DNA of 64,000 nt from an uncultured Desulfuromonadales bacterium (GTDB taxonomy: Bacteria > Desulfobacterota > Desulfuromonadia > Desulfuromonadales > Geopsychrobacteraceae). Shown in pieces: positions 34,817 to 45,984 of the stretch (position 1 is the stretch's first letter; each line of letters starts with the position of its first letter). The stretch lies in assembly GCA_947259685.1 (NCBI GenBank), contig CAMYNC010000008.1:47038-111037 (forward strand), given 5' to 3'. The position numbers were made by a program, and so were the translations under genes. The notes below the pieces were generated by a model. It was not told the origin of the DNA. It saw only the letters and a program-made list of their open reading frames with translations, and did not search any database.

Positions 34817-37800
34817 ACAGCGCTAGCAAACAATGGTTCCGGTGGGGACTCTGCCTGCTCTTGGTGGCAGCGGTGGCAATGGCCGGGGGAGGCTTCTGGC
34901 TGCTTCGGACCACCGCCGGTCTGCGCTGGGCCCTGGAGACCGCTTCTCGCAGTCTGGAGGTGTCGATCCAGGCGAAAAGGGTGGAGGGAACCCTGGGCGA
35001 TCAGCTGATTCTGGGGGGAATCGAAATCGATTGGGCTGAAGGCGGTCTGCGGATCGAGGAGCTGGAATTCTCCTGGCAGCCTTCAGACCTGCTCGAAGGA
35101 AAGCTTTTGGTCGAGCGCCTGGCCCTGAGCCAGCTGACCCTGGAGATTCCTGGCTCCAAAGTCAGCAAGACAAGCGCAGTTGCGGCAGCCGAACCGGAGT
35201 CTGCGGCCCCGGCGCTACCGGCCTGGCTGAGCGCCGAGATCGGCGAGCTGGAGGTCACCGAGTTCGCCGTGACTCGCGAGACAGAGAAGCTGTTTACCTT
35301 TTCTCGGTTGACCGCCAGCCTGGAGCTTGAGAATCAGGTTATTCAGGTAAGCGCTTTCAGCTGGAACTCCCCGTATGTCGAGCTTGCCGGGGATTTCCGT
35401 GCCGACCTCCCTGACCTGGATCATCTCCAACTTAAAATGCAGACCACTGTCGGGCTGCCGAAAGAACTGGTCGACCATGAACTGCTGGCCTCCATCCAGT
35501 TCCCCACGAATGCAGTCGGCGAACTGGAGGCCGAAGCCAGGTTCTGGAGCGGGTTCGACTACCAGGGTCCGGTGTATCTGGTGCGTAGGGACGGCCAGCC
35601 GCTGCTGGCTGCGGAGGTGGTGGGAACCATCGATGACCTTAAGCTGGATTCCCTAGCTGGTAGCTGGCTGGGCGGCGAACTAAACGGGAACCTGCTGCTC
35701 GACTGGAGCGGGGATTACTGGATGAGTGGGCAGCTGAGAGGACGGCGGCTTGACCCCGCGGGTCTGGCCGCTGACTGGCCCGGATCGATCAATCTCGATT
35801 TTGCTGGCCGTCTCGAGGTCCCCTCCAAGACGCCCTTGCGGATCAGCGGTAAGGGGCTGCTGCACCCCAGCACTCTCCGGGAGCGGTCGCTGGCCGGCAG
35901 CTTTGACGGAAGCTGGGCCGTGGACGACCTGCAACTGAACGCTTTGGAGCTAGCGGGTGAGGAAGGGCAGCTGTCGGCCCGGGGCCGGCTCGCCGAGCGG
36001 CTTGATTTCCAGCTCAACCTGGACAGCCTGGCAGCTTGGCTGCCCGCCAGCGAAGGGCAACTCAAAGCAGACGGTTGGCTTCGCTGGCACGGCAATTACC
36101 TGATCGGCGCGCTGCAGGGAGAAGGGACAGACCTGCTCTGGCAGGAGGTGAAAATCGCCCGGCTGACATTCCAGGGGCAGCACCAGGCCAAAGGGGCGCC
36201 TCTGGCTCTGGAGTTACGTGCCAGCGACCTTTCCCGCCGGGATCTGGCGGCCGATCGCGCAGCTCTGACCCTGAATGGTGACCTTGAGCAGCATCGGGGA
36301 GCGCTGGAGATTTTTTCGCAGACGTCATCGCTGTTGGCGGAGCTGTCCGGCTCCCGGTCCACAGAGGGGTGGCGCGGCCGCTTGGAAAGCCTGGCTGGTC
36401 AGGATGCCAACCTTGGGGCCTGGAGCCTGGAGAAACCGGTCGAGGTGGCGCTGACGAAGCAGCGCTGGACCCTGTCGCAGCTGGTTCTGCGCAGCGAGCT
36501 GGGAAGCAAAATCCAGCTGCGGGGTGAGTATACGCAGGCGCGCAAGCAAGGAACCGTGGAGGCCCGCTGGAGGGAGGTGAATCTGTCCCGACTCCAGCCC
36601 TGGCTGCCGAAAATTGGTATCACCGGGAAGACCAGCGGCCAGTTCGAAATGGCTCTGGAGGAGGATCGGCTGTCGGTCTTGACCGGTCGGCTGGAGGGCA
36701 AAGGTCGGCTGGAGAAAGAGACCTCGACTCTCAACTTGCCCGGGATCCAAGTGGATCTGAACTGGGACAGCAGCGGGTTAACAGCGAACGGTAGCGTTGA
36801 GGCTGCACAGGGCGGTTCCTTGCAGGCGGAGCTGGTTTCAGACCAGCCGGCGGGCTGGGAGGTGCCGGGGAACGGCGAGCTGACCCTGGCCCTGCAGGAT
36901 CTCGATCTGGCGCTGCTGAGACCTTGGCTTCCCGAGGAACTTACCCTGAAGGGCCGGATCGCCGGCCGGGCACTGGGCCGCTGGACCCCGGAGCTGAAAT
37001 TTACCCTGACAGGAGAGGCCAAAGCTGTTGATAGTTTGCTGGAGTGGAAGGAAAACGGCGGTAAGCTGCGTAGTGAAGTGAAGCAGCTGGGGGTCGACTG
37101 GAACTGGGCGGAAGACCAACTGGGCGGCTCCCTGAAACTGGCTCTGGCCGATTTCGGCCAGCTCACGGGGAACTGGAGTCTGCCGCTGCCCGCCCAGCTC
37201 CCGGTTGCCTTTCAGCCGCAGGGACCGGTTCAAGGCCGGATTTCCGGCCAGATGGACGAACAGGGCTTGTTGACCGCGATTTACCCGGCCCTGATACAGG
37301 AGAGCCAAGGCCAGCTCGAGCTTGACTTCGAAGCCGGGGGCAGCTGGGAACAGCCGCAACTCAAGGGTACGCTTGCCCTGACCGAAGCAGGTGGCTTTCT
37401 CCCCGCTGCGGGAATCCGTCTGGAAAACCTTTCCCTGAGCGCCCAGCTAGCCGGTGAACAGTTGCAGATCAGCTCCTTCGAGGTCCAGTCGGGGCCGGGA
37501 AGATTGCAGGGGAGCGGAGTCGTGAATCTGGAGGGATGGAAACTAAAGGGTTATCAGGCCACCCTTAAGGGCAGTCAGTTTCAGCTTTACAATTACCCGG
37601 AGCTGCAGATTCTCAGCGATCCGGAGCTGAAGTTCGAAGGAACCCCGGAGCGGCTTGAGGTTCGGGGCAGGATACTGCTGCCGGAGCTGCTTGTCACTGG
37701 CACCCGCATGGCGGCCGAGGTGCGTTCCAGTCCGGACGTGGAGGTCATTGTGACCGAAGCGGAAAAGGTTCGGCAATTGCCCCTGGCGCTTGACGTGGAA

Positions 37801-38388
37801 GTTCAGCTGGTGCTGGGTGAACAGGCCTGGGTCCGGACCTCCGGCTTCGAAGCCGAACTGGGCGGGGAGACGATCTTGCAAATCGATCCCTTCGGCCGGG
37901 TTACCGCGACGGGGGAGATCCGGGTGGAGGAAGGTCATTTTGCCGCATACGGGGCCGAGCTAAAAATTCGCCGGGGGATTCTCCGTTTCCGGGGGGGACC
38001 AGCCGCCAACCCCAAGCTGGACATTTTGGCCGTACGCGAGATTGCGCGGGTGGCGGCCGGGGTGCGCATTACCGGCACTGCCGAAGCGCCGGTGGTGAAT
38101 CTCTACTCCCGACCGGCGATGCCGGAAAAGGACATCCTCGGCTACATTTTCATGGGCCGGCCAATCAAGAATGAAACTGATATGCTCGCCCTCGGTGCCG
38201 GCACCCTGATCCCCACCGGGGCCGGCACCCTCAAGGGGCTGGGAATCAGCGAGGTCGATCTGCAGGGGCTCTTTTCCGGCGATGGGGGCGTGCGCCTGCG
38301 CCACCGGCTTGCCGAACGCTGGGAGCTGGAGTCAACCCTCGGCAACCAGAGCGGCATCGACCTGTTCTACATCATTGAATTCCGTTGA
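34813..38388 (+). CDS. tamB: TamB-type inner-membrane/periplasm-spanning protein
   Basis: A 1191-aa AsmA-superfamily protein. It has an N-terminal membrane anchor (about residues 9-28), a long repetitive beta-rich region thought to form a hydrophobic groove across the periplasm, and the C-terminal DUF490/TamB domain (LGGETILQIDPFGRVTATGE, VEEGHFAAYGAELKIRRG, PEKDILGYIFMGRP). It ends in an aromatic residue-rich strand. Partner of TamA, with roles in barrel assembly or phospholipid transport. It is translationally coupled (ATGA) to tamA. Confidence 0.93.
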   Translation: MNSASKQWFRWGLCLLLVAAVAMAGGGFWLLRTTAGLRWALETASRSLEVSIQAKRVEGTLGDQLILGGIEIDWAEGGLRIEELEFSWQPSDLLEGKLLVERLALSQLTLEIPGSKVSKTSAVAAAEPESAAPALPAWLSAEIGELEVTEFAVTRETEKLFTFSRLTASLELENQVIQVSAFSWNSPYVELAGDFRADLPDLDHLQLKMQTTVGLPKELVDHELLASIQFPTNAVGELEAEARFWSGFDYQGPVYLVRRDGQPLLAAEVVGTIDDLKLDSLAGSWLGGELNGNLLLDWSGDYWMSGQLRGRRLDPAGLAADWPGSINLDFAGRLEVPSKTPLRISGKGLLHPSTLRERSLAGSFDGSWAVDDLQLNALELAGEEGQLSARGRLAERLDFQLNLDSLAAWLPASEGQLKADGWLRWHGNYLIGALQGEGTDLLWQEVKIARLTFQGQHQAKGAPLALELRASDLSRRDLAADRAALTLNGDLEQHRGALEIFSQTSSLLAELSGSRSTEGWRGRLESLAGQDANLGAWSLEKPVEVALTKQRWTLSQLVLRSELGSKIQLRGEYTQARKQGTVEARWREVNLSRLQPWLPKIGITGKTSGQFEMALEEDRLSVLTGRLEGKGRLEKETSTLNLPGIQVDLNWDSSGLTANGSVEAAQGGSLQAELVSDQPAGWEVPGNGELTLALQDLDLALLRPWLPEELTLKGRIAGRALGRWTPELKFTLTGEAKAVDSLLEWKENGGKLRSEVKQLGVDWNWAEDQLGGSLKLALADFGQLTGNWSLPLPAQLPVAFQPQGPVQGRISGQMDEQGLLTAIYPALIQESQGQLELDFEAGGSWEQPQLKGTLALTEAGGFLPAAGIRLENLSLSAQLAGEQLQISSFEVQSGPGRLQGSGVVNLEGWKLKGYQATLKGSQFQLYNYPELQILSDPELKFEGTPERLEVRGRILLPELLVTGTRMAAEVRSSPDVEVIVTEAEKVRQLPLALDVEVQLVLGEQAWVRTSGFEAELGGETILQIDPFGRVTATGEIRVEEGHFAAYGAELKIRRGILRFRGGPAANPKLDILAVREIARVAAGVRITGTAEAPVVNLYSRPAMPEKDILGYIFMGRPIKNETDMLALGAGTLIPTGAGTLKGLGISEVDLQGLFSGDGGVRLRHRLAERWELESTLGNQSGIDLFYIIEFR

Positions 38389-38506
38389 GTCACCGGGAAA
38401 CCTTGGCCTACCCACCTTGCGAGTCAGGCCTGATTTGATAGTCTGTGAATTGCGCTAATGAATTGCTATTGGATCTTTCTCACTGGCCAGTGACCAGGAT
38501 TAAATA

Positions 38507-40096
38507 ATGGATCCGTTCTGGATAACGCTCGCATTTCTCCTCGGTTTTGCTGTCCGCCAGGTGGGATTACCGCCCCTGGTCGGGTTTCTGGCTGCCGGTT
38601 TCCTGCTCAACGCCTTTGGTGTAGAAGGTGGAGCGGTGCTGGAGGAAGTGGCCGATCTCGGCGTGCTGCTGCTGCTGTTCAGTATCGGTCTGAAACTCCA
38701 CCTGAAAAGTCTGTTGAAGCCGGAGGTCTGGGCCGGGGCGAGCATCCATATGCTGATAACCATAGGGGTCTTCAGCGTCGCGCTGTTCTGCCTGGGCCTT
38801 GTGGGCCTGCCGTTTTTTGCTGAACTCGACTTCAAGCCAGCCATCCTGGTCGCCTTCGCTTTGAGTTTTTCCAGCACCGTCTTTGCCGTCAAGGTGCTGG
38901 AGGAGAAGGGGGAGATGGCCGCCCTGCATGGCCGGGTCGCCATCGGCATCCTGATTATGCAGGATATCTTCGCCGTGCTGTTTCTGACCTTTTCCCTCGG
39001 CAAACTGCCCTCGTTCTGGGCCCTGGTGGTGCCGGCGGTCCTCTGGGGCCTGCGGCCCCTGCTGTTCCGGATCATGGACCGTTGCGGCCACGGCGAACTG
39101 CTGCTGCTGTTCGGTCTGTTTGCCGGTCTGGTGGTCGGGGCAACCGGTTTCGAACTGGTGGGGCTGAAACCCGATCTCGGCGCTCTGGTTTTGGGGGTGC
39201 TGCTGGCCGGTCATGCCAAGGCGTCGGAGCTGGCCAAGTCGTTGATGGGGTTCAAGGATCTGCTTCTGGTCGGCTTTTTTCTCTCCATCGGCCTGTCGGG
39301 CACGCCCAGTCTGGCGGCGCTCGGGGTAGCGCTCCTGCTGGTGCTGGCAGTGCCCTGTAAGGTGGCGCTGTTCATGCTGCTGCTGACCCGCTTTCGACTG
39401 CGGGCAAGATCGTCTCTGCTCAGTTCCTTGAGCCTGGCCAACTACAGTGAATTCGGCCTGATTGTGGCGGCGGTCGGCGCCGCCAACGGCTGGATCAGCC
39501 ACGAATGGTTGGTCATTATCGCTATCGCGCTCTCCATCACCTTTGTTCTGGCGGCACCGCTGAATAGCGCGGCCGATAGGATTTACACTCGCTCCAAGGA
39601 GTGGCTGCGACGCTTCGAGACCGACACCCGCCATCCCGACGATCAACCGATCGATTCCGGCGAAGCGACGATCGGTGTGTTCGGTATGGGCCGCATCGGC
39701 ACCGCCGCCTACGATTTCATGCGCGAACGCTACGGTGATCAGGTCCTCGGTCTCGATTTCGATCTCGAAACCGTCCGCCAGCAGCAGCAGAAAGGGCGCC
39801 AGGTTGTTTTCGGTGACCCGACCGATCCCGATTTCTGGGCCCGGATTCAGACCCGCCAGGTTCAGGTGCGGCTGGTGATGCTGGCCTTGCCCAAACATGT
39901 CGCGAACCTGACCGCGGCCCGTCAGCTGATTGCCAAGGGGTTCAAGGGGCAGATCGCTGCGATCGCGCAGTTTGACGATCAGGTTGCAGAACTCAAAGAG
40001 CTCGGCGTTCAGGCCACTTTTAACTTCTACTCCGAGGCGGGGGTCGGCTTCGCCGAACATGCCTGGGAGCGGCTGGAGAAGCAGTCGTCAAGATAA
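38507..40096 (+). CDS. CPA2-family cation:proton antiporter with RCK (TrkA-N) domain
   Basis: A 529-aa KefB/YbaL-like protein. About twelve membrane helices (residues 5-360) include [17 protein letters not shown] and [18 protein letters not shown] cytoplasmic TrkA-N nucleotide-binding domain ([16 protein letters not shown], about 385-515) probably gates the transporter by NAD(H). Likely exchanges K+ or Na+ for protons. The ATG has AGGA eight bases before. The nhaA gene follows after 28 bp, suggesting a shared ion-homeostasis transcript. Confidence 0.92.
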   Translation: MDPFWITLAFLLGFAVRQVGLPPLVGFLAAGFLLNAFGVEGGAVLEEVADLGVLLLLFSIGLKLHLKSLLKPEVWAGASIHMLITIGVFSVALFCLGLVGLPFFAELDFKPAILVAFALSFSSTVFAVKVLEEKGEMAALHGRVAIGILIMQDIFAVLFLTFSLGKLPSFWALVVPAVLWGLRPLLFRIMDRCGHGELLLLFGLFAGLVVGATGFELVGLKPDLGALVLGVLLAGHAKASELAKSLMGFKDLLLVGFFLSIGLSGTPSLAALGVALLLVLAVPCKVALFMLLLTRFRLRARSSLLSSLSLANYSEFGLIVAAVGAANGWISHEWLVIIAIALSITFVLAAPLNSAADRIYTRSKEWLRRFETDTRHPDDQPIDSGEATIGVFGMGRIGTAAYDFMRERYGDQVLGLDFDLETVRQQQQKGRQVVFGDPTDPDFWARIQTRQVQVRLVMLALPKHVANLTAARQLIAKGFKGQIAAIAQFDDQVAELKELGVQATFNFYSEAGVGFAEHAWERLEKQSSR

Positions 40097-40124
40097 ACCG
40101 GAGAGCAAAATCTGGAGGATCGCT

Positions 40125-41339
40125 ATGCAACTTACGCCTATTCAGGAATTCATAAAAAAAGAGTCGTCGAGCGGTATTCTGCTGATGCTGGCGACGGTAC
40201 TGGCCATGATCGCCGCCAATTCCCCGCTAGTTGACCTCTATGATGACCTGTTCCAGGTGCCGGTCGAGGTGCGTATCGGAGCCCTGCACATTGGCAAACC
40301 GATGCTGCTCTGGATCAACGATGGCCTGATGGCGGTCTTCTTTCTGCTGATCGGCCTGGAGGTCAAGCGCGAGTTGCTCGAGGGGGACCTTTCCTCCCCG
40401 GCCAAAGTGGTCCTGCCCGGGATTGCCGCCGTTGGTGGCATGTTGGTCCCGGCGCTCTTCTATGTGGCTCTCAATATTTCGGACACCACCGCCTTAAACG
40501 GCTGGGCGATTCCGGCCGCGACCGACATCGCTTTCGCGCTAGGGATCATGGCCCTGCTTGGCGACCGGGTGCCCCCCTCACTGAAGATATTCCTCATGGC
40601 CTTGGCGATCATGGACGACCTGGGGGCGATCATTATCATCGCTCTGTTCTACTCCGGCGATCTGTCGATCGGCATGTTGGTGGGTGCTGCCATCTGCCTG
40701 GCGATTCTGATCGCCCTCAACTTCTCCGGAGTGGAAAAGCTGCCCGCCTACCTGCTGGTCGGAGCGATCCTCTGGATCTGTGTGTTGAAATCCGGGGTGC
40801 ATGCCACCCTGGCCGGGGTTGCCCTGGCCTTTGCCATCCCGCTGCGCAGTCGCCGGAGCCCTGAGCACTCTTTGCTGCACCAACTGGAACACTCCCTGCA
40901 CCCCTGGGTTGCCTTCGCCATTTTGCCGATCTTCGCCTTTGCCAATGCCGGCATTCCTTTGGCCGACATGAGTTTCAGCGATCTGTTTCAGCCGGTCCCC
41001 CTCGGTATCATCCTCGGCCTGCTGGTCGGCAAACAGGTAGGGGTGTTCGGTTTTTCCTGGGCGGCGATCCAATTTGGCCTGGCCTCTCCTCCGGAAGGGT
41101 CGACTCTGCGGCAACTTTACGGGGTGGCGGCTCTCTGCGGCATCGGCTTTACCATGAGTCTGTTTATCGGCGGCCTGGCTTTCGAGCATACCGGCGGCAG
41201 CGAGGCTCACATACTCAGCCACCGGCTCGGCATCCTGTCCGGTTCGCTGATTGCTGGGGTGATTGGGTATCTGATTCTCAAGACCGCTCCGGCTGCAGAG
41301 ACGCTTACCGGTGCAGATCAGACAGAAAAGGAGGGCTAA
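40125..41339 (+). CDS. nhaA: NhaA Na+/H+ antiporter
   Basis: Electrogenic sodium/proton antiporter of the inner membrane, 404 aa and about twelve helices. The diagnostic [17 protein letters not shown] and the twin aspartates in [16 protein letters not shown], which bind Na+ and H+, are intact; [14 protein letters not shown] is also typical. The frame is open from 39930 inside the preceding gene, but the ATG at 40125 has TGGAGG seven bases ahead and starts at the family N-terminus. Confidence 0.95.
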   Translation: MQLTPIQEFIKKESSSGILLMLATVLAMIAANSPLVDLYDDLFQVPVEVRIGALHIGKPMLLWINDGLMAVFFLLIGLEVKRELLEGDLSSPAKVVLPGIAAVGGMLVPALFYVALNISDTTALNGWAIPAATDIAFALGIMALLGDRVPPSLKIFLMALAIMDDLGAIIIIALFYSGDLSIGMLVGAAICLAILIALNFSGVEKLPAYLLVGAILWICVLKSGVHATLAGVALAFAIPLRSRRSPEHSLLHQLEHSLHPWVAFAILPIFAFANAGIPLADMSFSDLFQPVPLGIILGLLVGKQVGVFGFSWAAIQFGLASPPEGSTLRQLYGVAALCGIGFTMSLFIGGLAFEHTGGSEAHILSHRLGILSGSLIAGVIGYLILKTAPAAETLTGADQTEKEG

Positions 41340-41445
41340 ATCGACTGGTTGGTTGATTGAAAGGGGCGAACCTGATCGGCCACCGACCAAAAATCGACTG
41401 AGCTTGCGGGATAAGGTAAATTGGAAACCGCCATCTCCAGGATGA

Positions 41446-42087
41446 CTAGAAGCGGAACGTCAGTCCGGTAAGGGCGGTAAACTGCAGCATCGTATCCCCC
41501 TTAACCCTCACCGCACAGGTGTTATTTTCACAGAAAATCGTTGAGTCGCTATCGAACAGGGTCGCAAATCCCCGCCCCTCAAAACGAAAGCTGATCCGCT
41601 CGCTCAGTGGAACTTTAACCCCGCCCCCCAGGCTCATAGAAAATCTGGTTTCAGAGTCTCCCTGTTCAGGGCTCAGATGGGTAATCCCTATCCCCCCGGA
41701 GACAAAAGGATGGAACTGTTTCTGTTTCTCGCCGTAGGTTCCACCAATATGCAGATAACTGATGTCGACATCAAATTTGGAATCGCCGGAAAAGGCACTG
41801 CCATCCCCTTTGAGATGGGTCTCTTGACGACTGTAGAATAGCTCGTAGAATGCACCGACCCTGGTCGTATCCTCAAGCGCCAAGATGACCCCATAACTGG
41901 CAGCATCTGCGACATCCAGATCATTATCTTCGTCGGCATTTTCGAAATCACCACCAAAAGTGAAGCCAAGTATCGGTGTCACTTCAATCTCGGCAGCCTG
42001 GGGAGTTGTCGGCAGACAAGCAAGCAGCAAAAGCAGCAACCAGCAAACTGCGAATCCTGGTCGTTCAAATCCAATCTTCTTCACCAC
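41446..42087 (-). CDS. Outer-membrane beta-barrel protein
   Basis: A 213-aa protein starting at a GTG with AAGGGAG six bases before it; the frame extends seven codons more to a TTG. A signal peptide (WLLLLLLACLPTTPQAAE) precedes a Gly- and aromatic-rich pattern of alternating strands (YGVILALEDTTRVGAFYELFYS, HPFVSGGIGITHLSP) and a terminal LTGLTFRF that fits the BAM recognition signal. OmpW/OmpA-barrel-like, no substrate known. There is a possible disulfide (CENNTC). Confidence 0.8.
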   Translation of the reverse strand: MVKKIGFERPGFAVCWLLLLLLACLPTTPQAAEIEVTPILGFTFGGDFENADEDNDLDVADAASYGVILALEDTTRVGAFYELFYSRQETHLKGDGSAFSGDSKFDVDISYLHIGGTYGEKQKQFHPFVSGGIGITHLSPEQGDSETRFSMSLGGGVKVPLSERISFRFEGRGFATLFDSDSTIFCENNTCAVRVKGDTMLQFTALTGLTFRF

Positions 42088-42124
42088 CTCAGACTCCCTT
42101 TCAAGCAAAACAAATATTTAAATG

Positions 42125-42255
42125 TGGTTATACACTTCGCTCAAGTTCGGATCCTTGGACAAAAATCCAAACCAATTTGTATTCACAGGGATATGCAGGA
42201 TATACAGGATTGAAGGCAGAAACCCTCTAGATTTGGGTATTTAAGTGCATAACCA
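42125..42255. repeat. Small inverted-repeat element, copy A
   Basis: 131-bp segment beginning TGGTTATACACTTCGCTC and ending AAGTGCATAACCA, that is, with terminal inverted repeats of about 13 bases. The interior includes ACAGGGATATGCAGGATATACA-type repeats. Copy B at 61406-61626 carries the same ends. It encodes nothing. The rest of the gap (42256-42385) holds no recognised feature. Confidence 0.6.
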
Positions 42256-42385
42256 GGTATTTTAATCTAGGTTAAAGAATCCTGAACGGCATCCTAAGGT
42301 TTTTCAGCCTGGAAAAGCAGGCTCAGGTTACGGAATGAGCTTACTTTTATCAAGCGATTTCAATCGTCGTGACGAACAGCCTCGT

Positions 42386-45300
42386 TTACTCCGATTCTGT
42401 TGCGGGGAGTATCGGTTCGATTATTTTCAAGGGGACCTTGAGCACTCGTTCGGCAAAATTCAGCAGTCCGGAGCCGATATCCAAAGGCGAAAGAACGGTA
42501 ACTCGGGGGGCAGAAATGTCTCCAGTTGCGCTGACTGGAATGGAGATCAGGCTGCCGGCCAGCAGGTAATTCACCCCTGGGATCATTTTGATAATTGTAT
42601 CGATGGTCTTTAAGGGTTCAAGCAGCAATTTGACATCCATCGTTTTGCTGCCGAGGTCAAATTCACCCTTGCCGACCATCTCCATCGTCTCGCCATCCAG
42701 GTGAAATTCATTCAGGAAAAAATTGCCATCCTTCAGCAGCCCTTTGGCGGTAGTAGCGTCGTAGGGGAACCCGGTTCTGGCCAAAGAAGGGAACTTTCCT
42801 TTGTAAACCTCCGTGATATTGATGATTTCAAGAATTCTGGAGAACAGCTTGTGTTTGGTTATCCTCCCTTTTCGGGCATTAAAGGCCAGTGAACCGGTTG
42901 CGAAATTCAGCAACTCATCAACCTGGCCCTGGGCTTTTATGTTGCCGGTCAGATCGAAAGAACCGGTCATGTTGACCCGGTTTTCAGTCAGACAGGCATA
43001 GCTGCTGGCCAGATTTTGATCCTTGGCGTCCACTTGAAAATCGAGGGTTAGCCCCTCGCTGTTTGCTGTCAGGGAGCCGGGGGTGGAGATCCCGCACAGT
43101 TGGGCCTGGTTGATCTTGATACCCAGCGTCTCAGGTCGAATGGAAACATCGGCACGGACCGGTTTCCAGGAATAGTGTCGCCAGCTGAAAGATTCGGCAC
43201 TGACTCGGATCTCTCCCGAAACCGGTAACTCCCATGGTTGCTTGCCGGATTTGGGCCGCTTTTTTTCTTTACCGGCCACAACCAACCGATCGATATCCTT
43301 CCATTGCAGCGTTCCGGTAGCAACATCCAGGTCCAGCAGATAGCCTTCCGCCGCGAAAGAGACTCCTCCTTGAATGTCAGCCTTCTGCTTGCCCCATGAC
43401 AGGACTGAGTCGTCGATGTCGATACGGTTTCCCTGGGAAGAGACGGCAATCCTCTCGATCAGCAGAGGTCCTTGAGACTTCAGCGGGAGCAGAATGTTTC
43501 CCGCCGAAAGCTCCCCTTGTGCTGTCGACTGTTCGGGCCGGTCCATGACAATTCTGGCCTGGATGTTCCCGGCCAACCAGTCTATGGCTAATGGGGGGGC
43601 AACAAAAATGTCATCAAAGATGTTTTTCTGCAGGCTACCTAAGAATTCCAGCTCCACCCGATTACCCCGGTGACTAAACGACAGGGTGGCCGCAGATTCA
43701 TTATCGTCGACGTGCAGTTGGTTAATGGAGAATTCTTCAGGACTGTAAAAAAGTTCGCCGGAGATCTTGGGCCCCTTTGGAAAGGCGACATCTCCCTGGA
43801 CCGAAAAAATTGCCTCCGGCTGCCATTTCAATTCAGCTCCGGAGATGTTAAGGGGGGTATGAACAACCCAGCCCGGCTCCAGCTCAAGGTAGTTCCGCAG
43901 CCATCCGGCCGCTTTAGGACCCATGTTCCCGCTCAGGCTGAGTTCTCCGTTGTCGACTCCGCGAAGAATTCCGCTCAGATCGAGCGCCGCATCCAGAACC
44001 CTGGCCTGAACATTCTGCATGGAAAGCTGGTTCGGTATTGCCTGGAAGTTGCCGCCCCTCAGGTAGACGAGTTCGGGGAGGAAAGTGGTTTGCAGGGTTA
44101 CCTCCTTCACCTGCCCGGCTGCCTCGAATCGCCATTGCCCAGGTTTATTCACCGGACCCTTCAGTTTCAGGTCGCTGAGTTCCAGACGTCCCTTGGCATC
44201 CTCCAGCCCTGCAAGGCTTTCAAGAACGGCGGCAAAGGAAGCAGCCCAGGGGTAGAGTTCCGCCAAAGCCAGGTCGAAGCGACCAGAGGTGATATCCAGG
44301 GATAATTCTTCCTGCCAATATATCCGATAAGAAAGGTTGGCAAACGAGGAGGCCCCCACCGTTCCCGCCAGATTTTTGATCCCCACCTGCGATTCGGCAA
44401 AGGAAAATTGCCCCTGCTTGATATCGACCGGGAAGGGGATGCGCTGATAATCGGCCGTCAGCTGCAGCTCCTCCACCTCGACTTTAGCCTCCACAGATTG
44501 CAGGCTTTCACCGAGGATCAGCTTGCCACGACCTTTGCCTTGCAGATTGGTGATGCGCTTCAATTCGGCGACAAAGGCACGATTGTCGACCACCCGCTCA
44601 AGAATCGGCAGGAGCTGGGAGAGGTCGGCATCGATCATCAGCTCGAGATGAAAAGGCGCATCGCCTCCCCGCAGCCCTATTTTCAGATCCCCTAGCTCAC
44701 CACGCGATTGTTCCAGACGCGCCGAAAGCTTTTTGCCTTCCAGGATGCCCCCGGCAATGACGACATCGCCGTTGGTTTCCTCCAGCGGCAGATCAACCCC
44801 CGGGACGAAGATTTTTCCATCCTGCATTTGACCCGTTATCAGAATGTTGTCCAGGCTGCCCAGTTCGGCCAGCGTCTCGCCACGGGTTGCAAAGCTGATG
44901 TGCGGCACGGTTCCGCCGCGGATGATGTTGAAAATAGCCCGAGCGACGGGAAACTCCCCGAGCAGGGCAAGGGCCGTCTCTCGCGTCGAGTCAACATCGA
45001 CGTTCTTGCCAGCGACCTCGAGGACAAAATCGGAATCTGTCCGGGAGGCGCTGAAGGTGCCTGTCACCGCCAGTTGCGGCTGGGTCAGGTCCAGCTCGGT
45101 CAGTACCACGCTGAGTTTATCCTGATCCCCTTGGATCGACCCTTTTAACCTGTTCCCGCTGATGACAACCTTCTCTGCCTTGCGGAAGATGGTCAGGTCG
45201 GGAACCGAGCCCTGCAGACCGGCCTGGAACGAGCTGGCGTCAGCCGCAAAAAAATTGAGCTTAAGGTTCAGGTTTTCAGCCGAGAGCAGGTGCTGCTTCT

Positions 45301-45808
45301 GTTTTTCCAGCCGCAGCTTCCCATCACGGATTTCAAGCTTCAGCTCGGGAACAAGCAGAGCAAAAGGGGCCAGCTGGGTCATAAGCGCCCGATAAAAGGC
45401 CGCCGCGGAAGGCTCGTCTGGTTTTTCTTCTGGTAGCTCTGTACGTTCAACTAAGCCGATCGCTAAATCAGGTTCTTCTAGAATCAACCGTTTAAAACGG
45501 ACGTTACCGGACAAAAGAGCGAGCAGGTCCGGATAAGCTGTGAGGCGTTTTGCCCTGCCCGTAAAACTCACCGGAAGAGACAGGTCGAGCTGATGCAGCT
45601 CCAATTTGGGGAGGGGGAAATAGTTGAATTCGGCACTCTGATAATCAAGTTTGCCGCCGGTTTTCTCGAGAAGGGCGGTCTGCAGCCGACCTTTCAGCGC
45701 TTCAGTTTCCAGTAAACTTGGAGCAAGCAGGACTAGAGCCAGCGCTACAACCACCAGAGTGCAGACGATTCCGAGGGTCCAAAAGGTTATTTTTTTTCGG
45801 GTCATCAT
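42386..45808 (-). CDS. AsmA-family giant periplasmic protein
   Basis: A 1140-aa AsmA-superfamily protein. It has an N-terminal membrane anchor (about residues 8-30) followed by the AsmA start (LKGRLQTALLEKTGGKLDY, then LPKLELHQLDLSL), a long beta-rich central part and a C-terminal AsmA-like domain (GEFDLGSKTMDVKLLLEPLKTIDTI, then MIPGVNYLLAGSLISIPVSATGD). Relatives such as AsmA, YhdP and TamB are implicated in lipid transport between membranes. No outer-membrane partner is adjacent. The start is one of two neighbouring ATGs and has no strong ribosome binding site. Confidence 0.88.
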   Translation of the reverse strand: MMTRKKITFWTLGIVCTLVVVALALVLLAPSLLETEALKGRLQTALLEKTGGKLDYQSAEFNYFPLPKLELHQLDLSLPVSFTGRAKRLTAYPDLLALLSGNVRFKRLILEEPDLAIGLVERTELPEEKPDEPSAAAFYRALMTQLAPFALLVPELKLEIRDGKLRLEKQKQHLLSAENLNLKLNFFAADASSFQAGLQGSVPDLTIFRKAEKVVISGNRLKGSIQGDQDKLSVVLTELDLTQPQLAVTGTFSASRTDSDFVLEVAGKNVDVDSTRETALALLGEFPVARAIFNIIRGGTVPHISFATRGETLAELGSLDNILITGQMQDGKIFVPGVDLPLEETNGDVVIAGGILEGKKLSARLEQSRGELGDLKIGLRGGDAPFHLELMIDADLSQLLPILERVVDNRAFVAELKRITNLQGKGRGKLILGESLQSVEAKVEVEELQLTADYQRIPFPVDIKQGQFSFAESQVGIKNLAGTVGASSFANLSYRIYWQEELSLDITSGRFDLALAELYPWAASFAAVLESLAGLEDAKGRLELSDLKLKGPVNKPGQWRFEAAGQVKEVTLQTTFLPELVYLRGGNFQAIPNQLSMQNVQARVLDAALDLSGILRGVDNGELSLSGNMGPKAAGWLRNYLELEPGWVVHTPLNISGAELKWQPEAIFSVQGDVAFPKGPKISGELFYSPEEFSINQLHVDDNESAATLSFSHRGNRVELEFLGSLQKNIFDDIFVAPPLAIDWLAGNIQARIVMDRPEQSTAQGELSAGNILLPLKSQGPLLIERIAVSSQGNRIDIDDSVLSWGKQKADIQGGVSFAAEGYLLDLDVATGTLQWKDIDRLVVAGKEKKRPKSGKQPWELPVSGEIRVSAESFSWRHYSWKPVRADVSIRPETLGIKINQAQLCGISTPGSLTANSEGLTLDFQVDAKDQNLASSYACLTENRVNMTGSFDLTGNIKAQGQVDELLNFATGSLAFNARKGRITKHKLFSRILEIINITEVYKGKFPSLARTGFPYDATTAKGLLKDGNFFLNEFHLDGETMEMVGKGEFDLGSKTMDVKLLLEPLKTIDTIIKMIPGVNYLLAGSLISIPVSATGDISAPRVTVLSPLDIGSGLLNFAERVLKVPLKIIEPILPATESE

Positions 45809-45904
45809 CGGTGGTCACCGAAAGTGCAAGCTTAGGACTGGTTTCGGGATGCTCTTAAAAAGGGGCGAGGTTCAAGTATTGACACTCCCTTAAAAAAAGT
45901 TGCT

Positions 45905-45931
45905 GTCTAATTAGTCTATCTGGTGTTGACG
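45905..45931. promoter_or_regulatory. Motif GTCTAAT-TAGTCTATCTG, copy 1
   Basis: Nearly the same 20-base sequence as that between the AraC regulator and barrel genes (47404-47422), here lying about 100 bp upstream of the AsmA-like gene. It contains two GTCTA half-sites at 9-bp period. Possibly a second binding site of the AraC-type regulator. Confidence 0.4.
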
Positions 45932-45984
45932 AGAATTCTAGTTTAGGAGTGATGAGGATAGGGAAACCATAAGGGCATCTTCTA

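Noticed and set aside
38567..40060. 497-codon open frame antisense to the KefB-like gene
   Set aside because: It mirrors a GC-rich membrane gene; its product is Gln/Glu/His-rich without domains, while the plus frame is a textbook antiporter.
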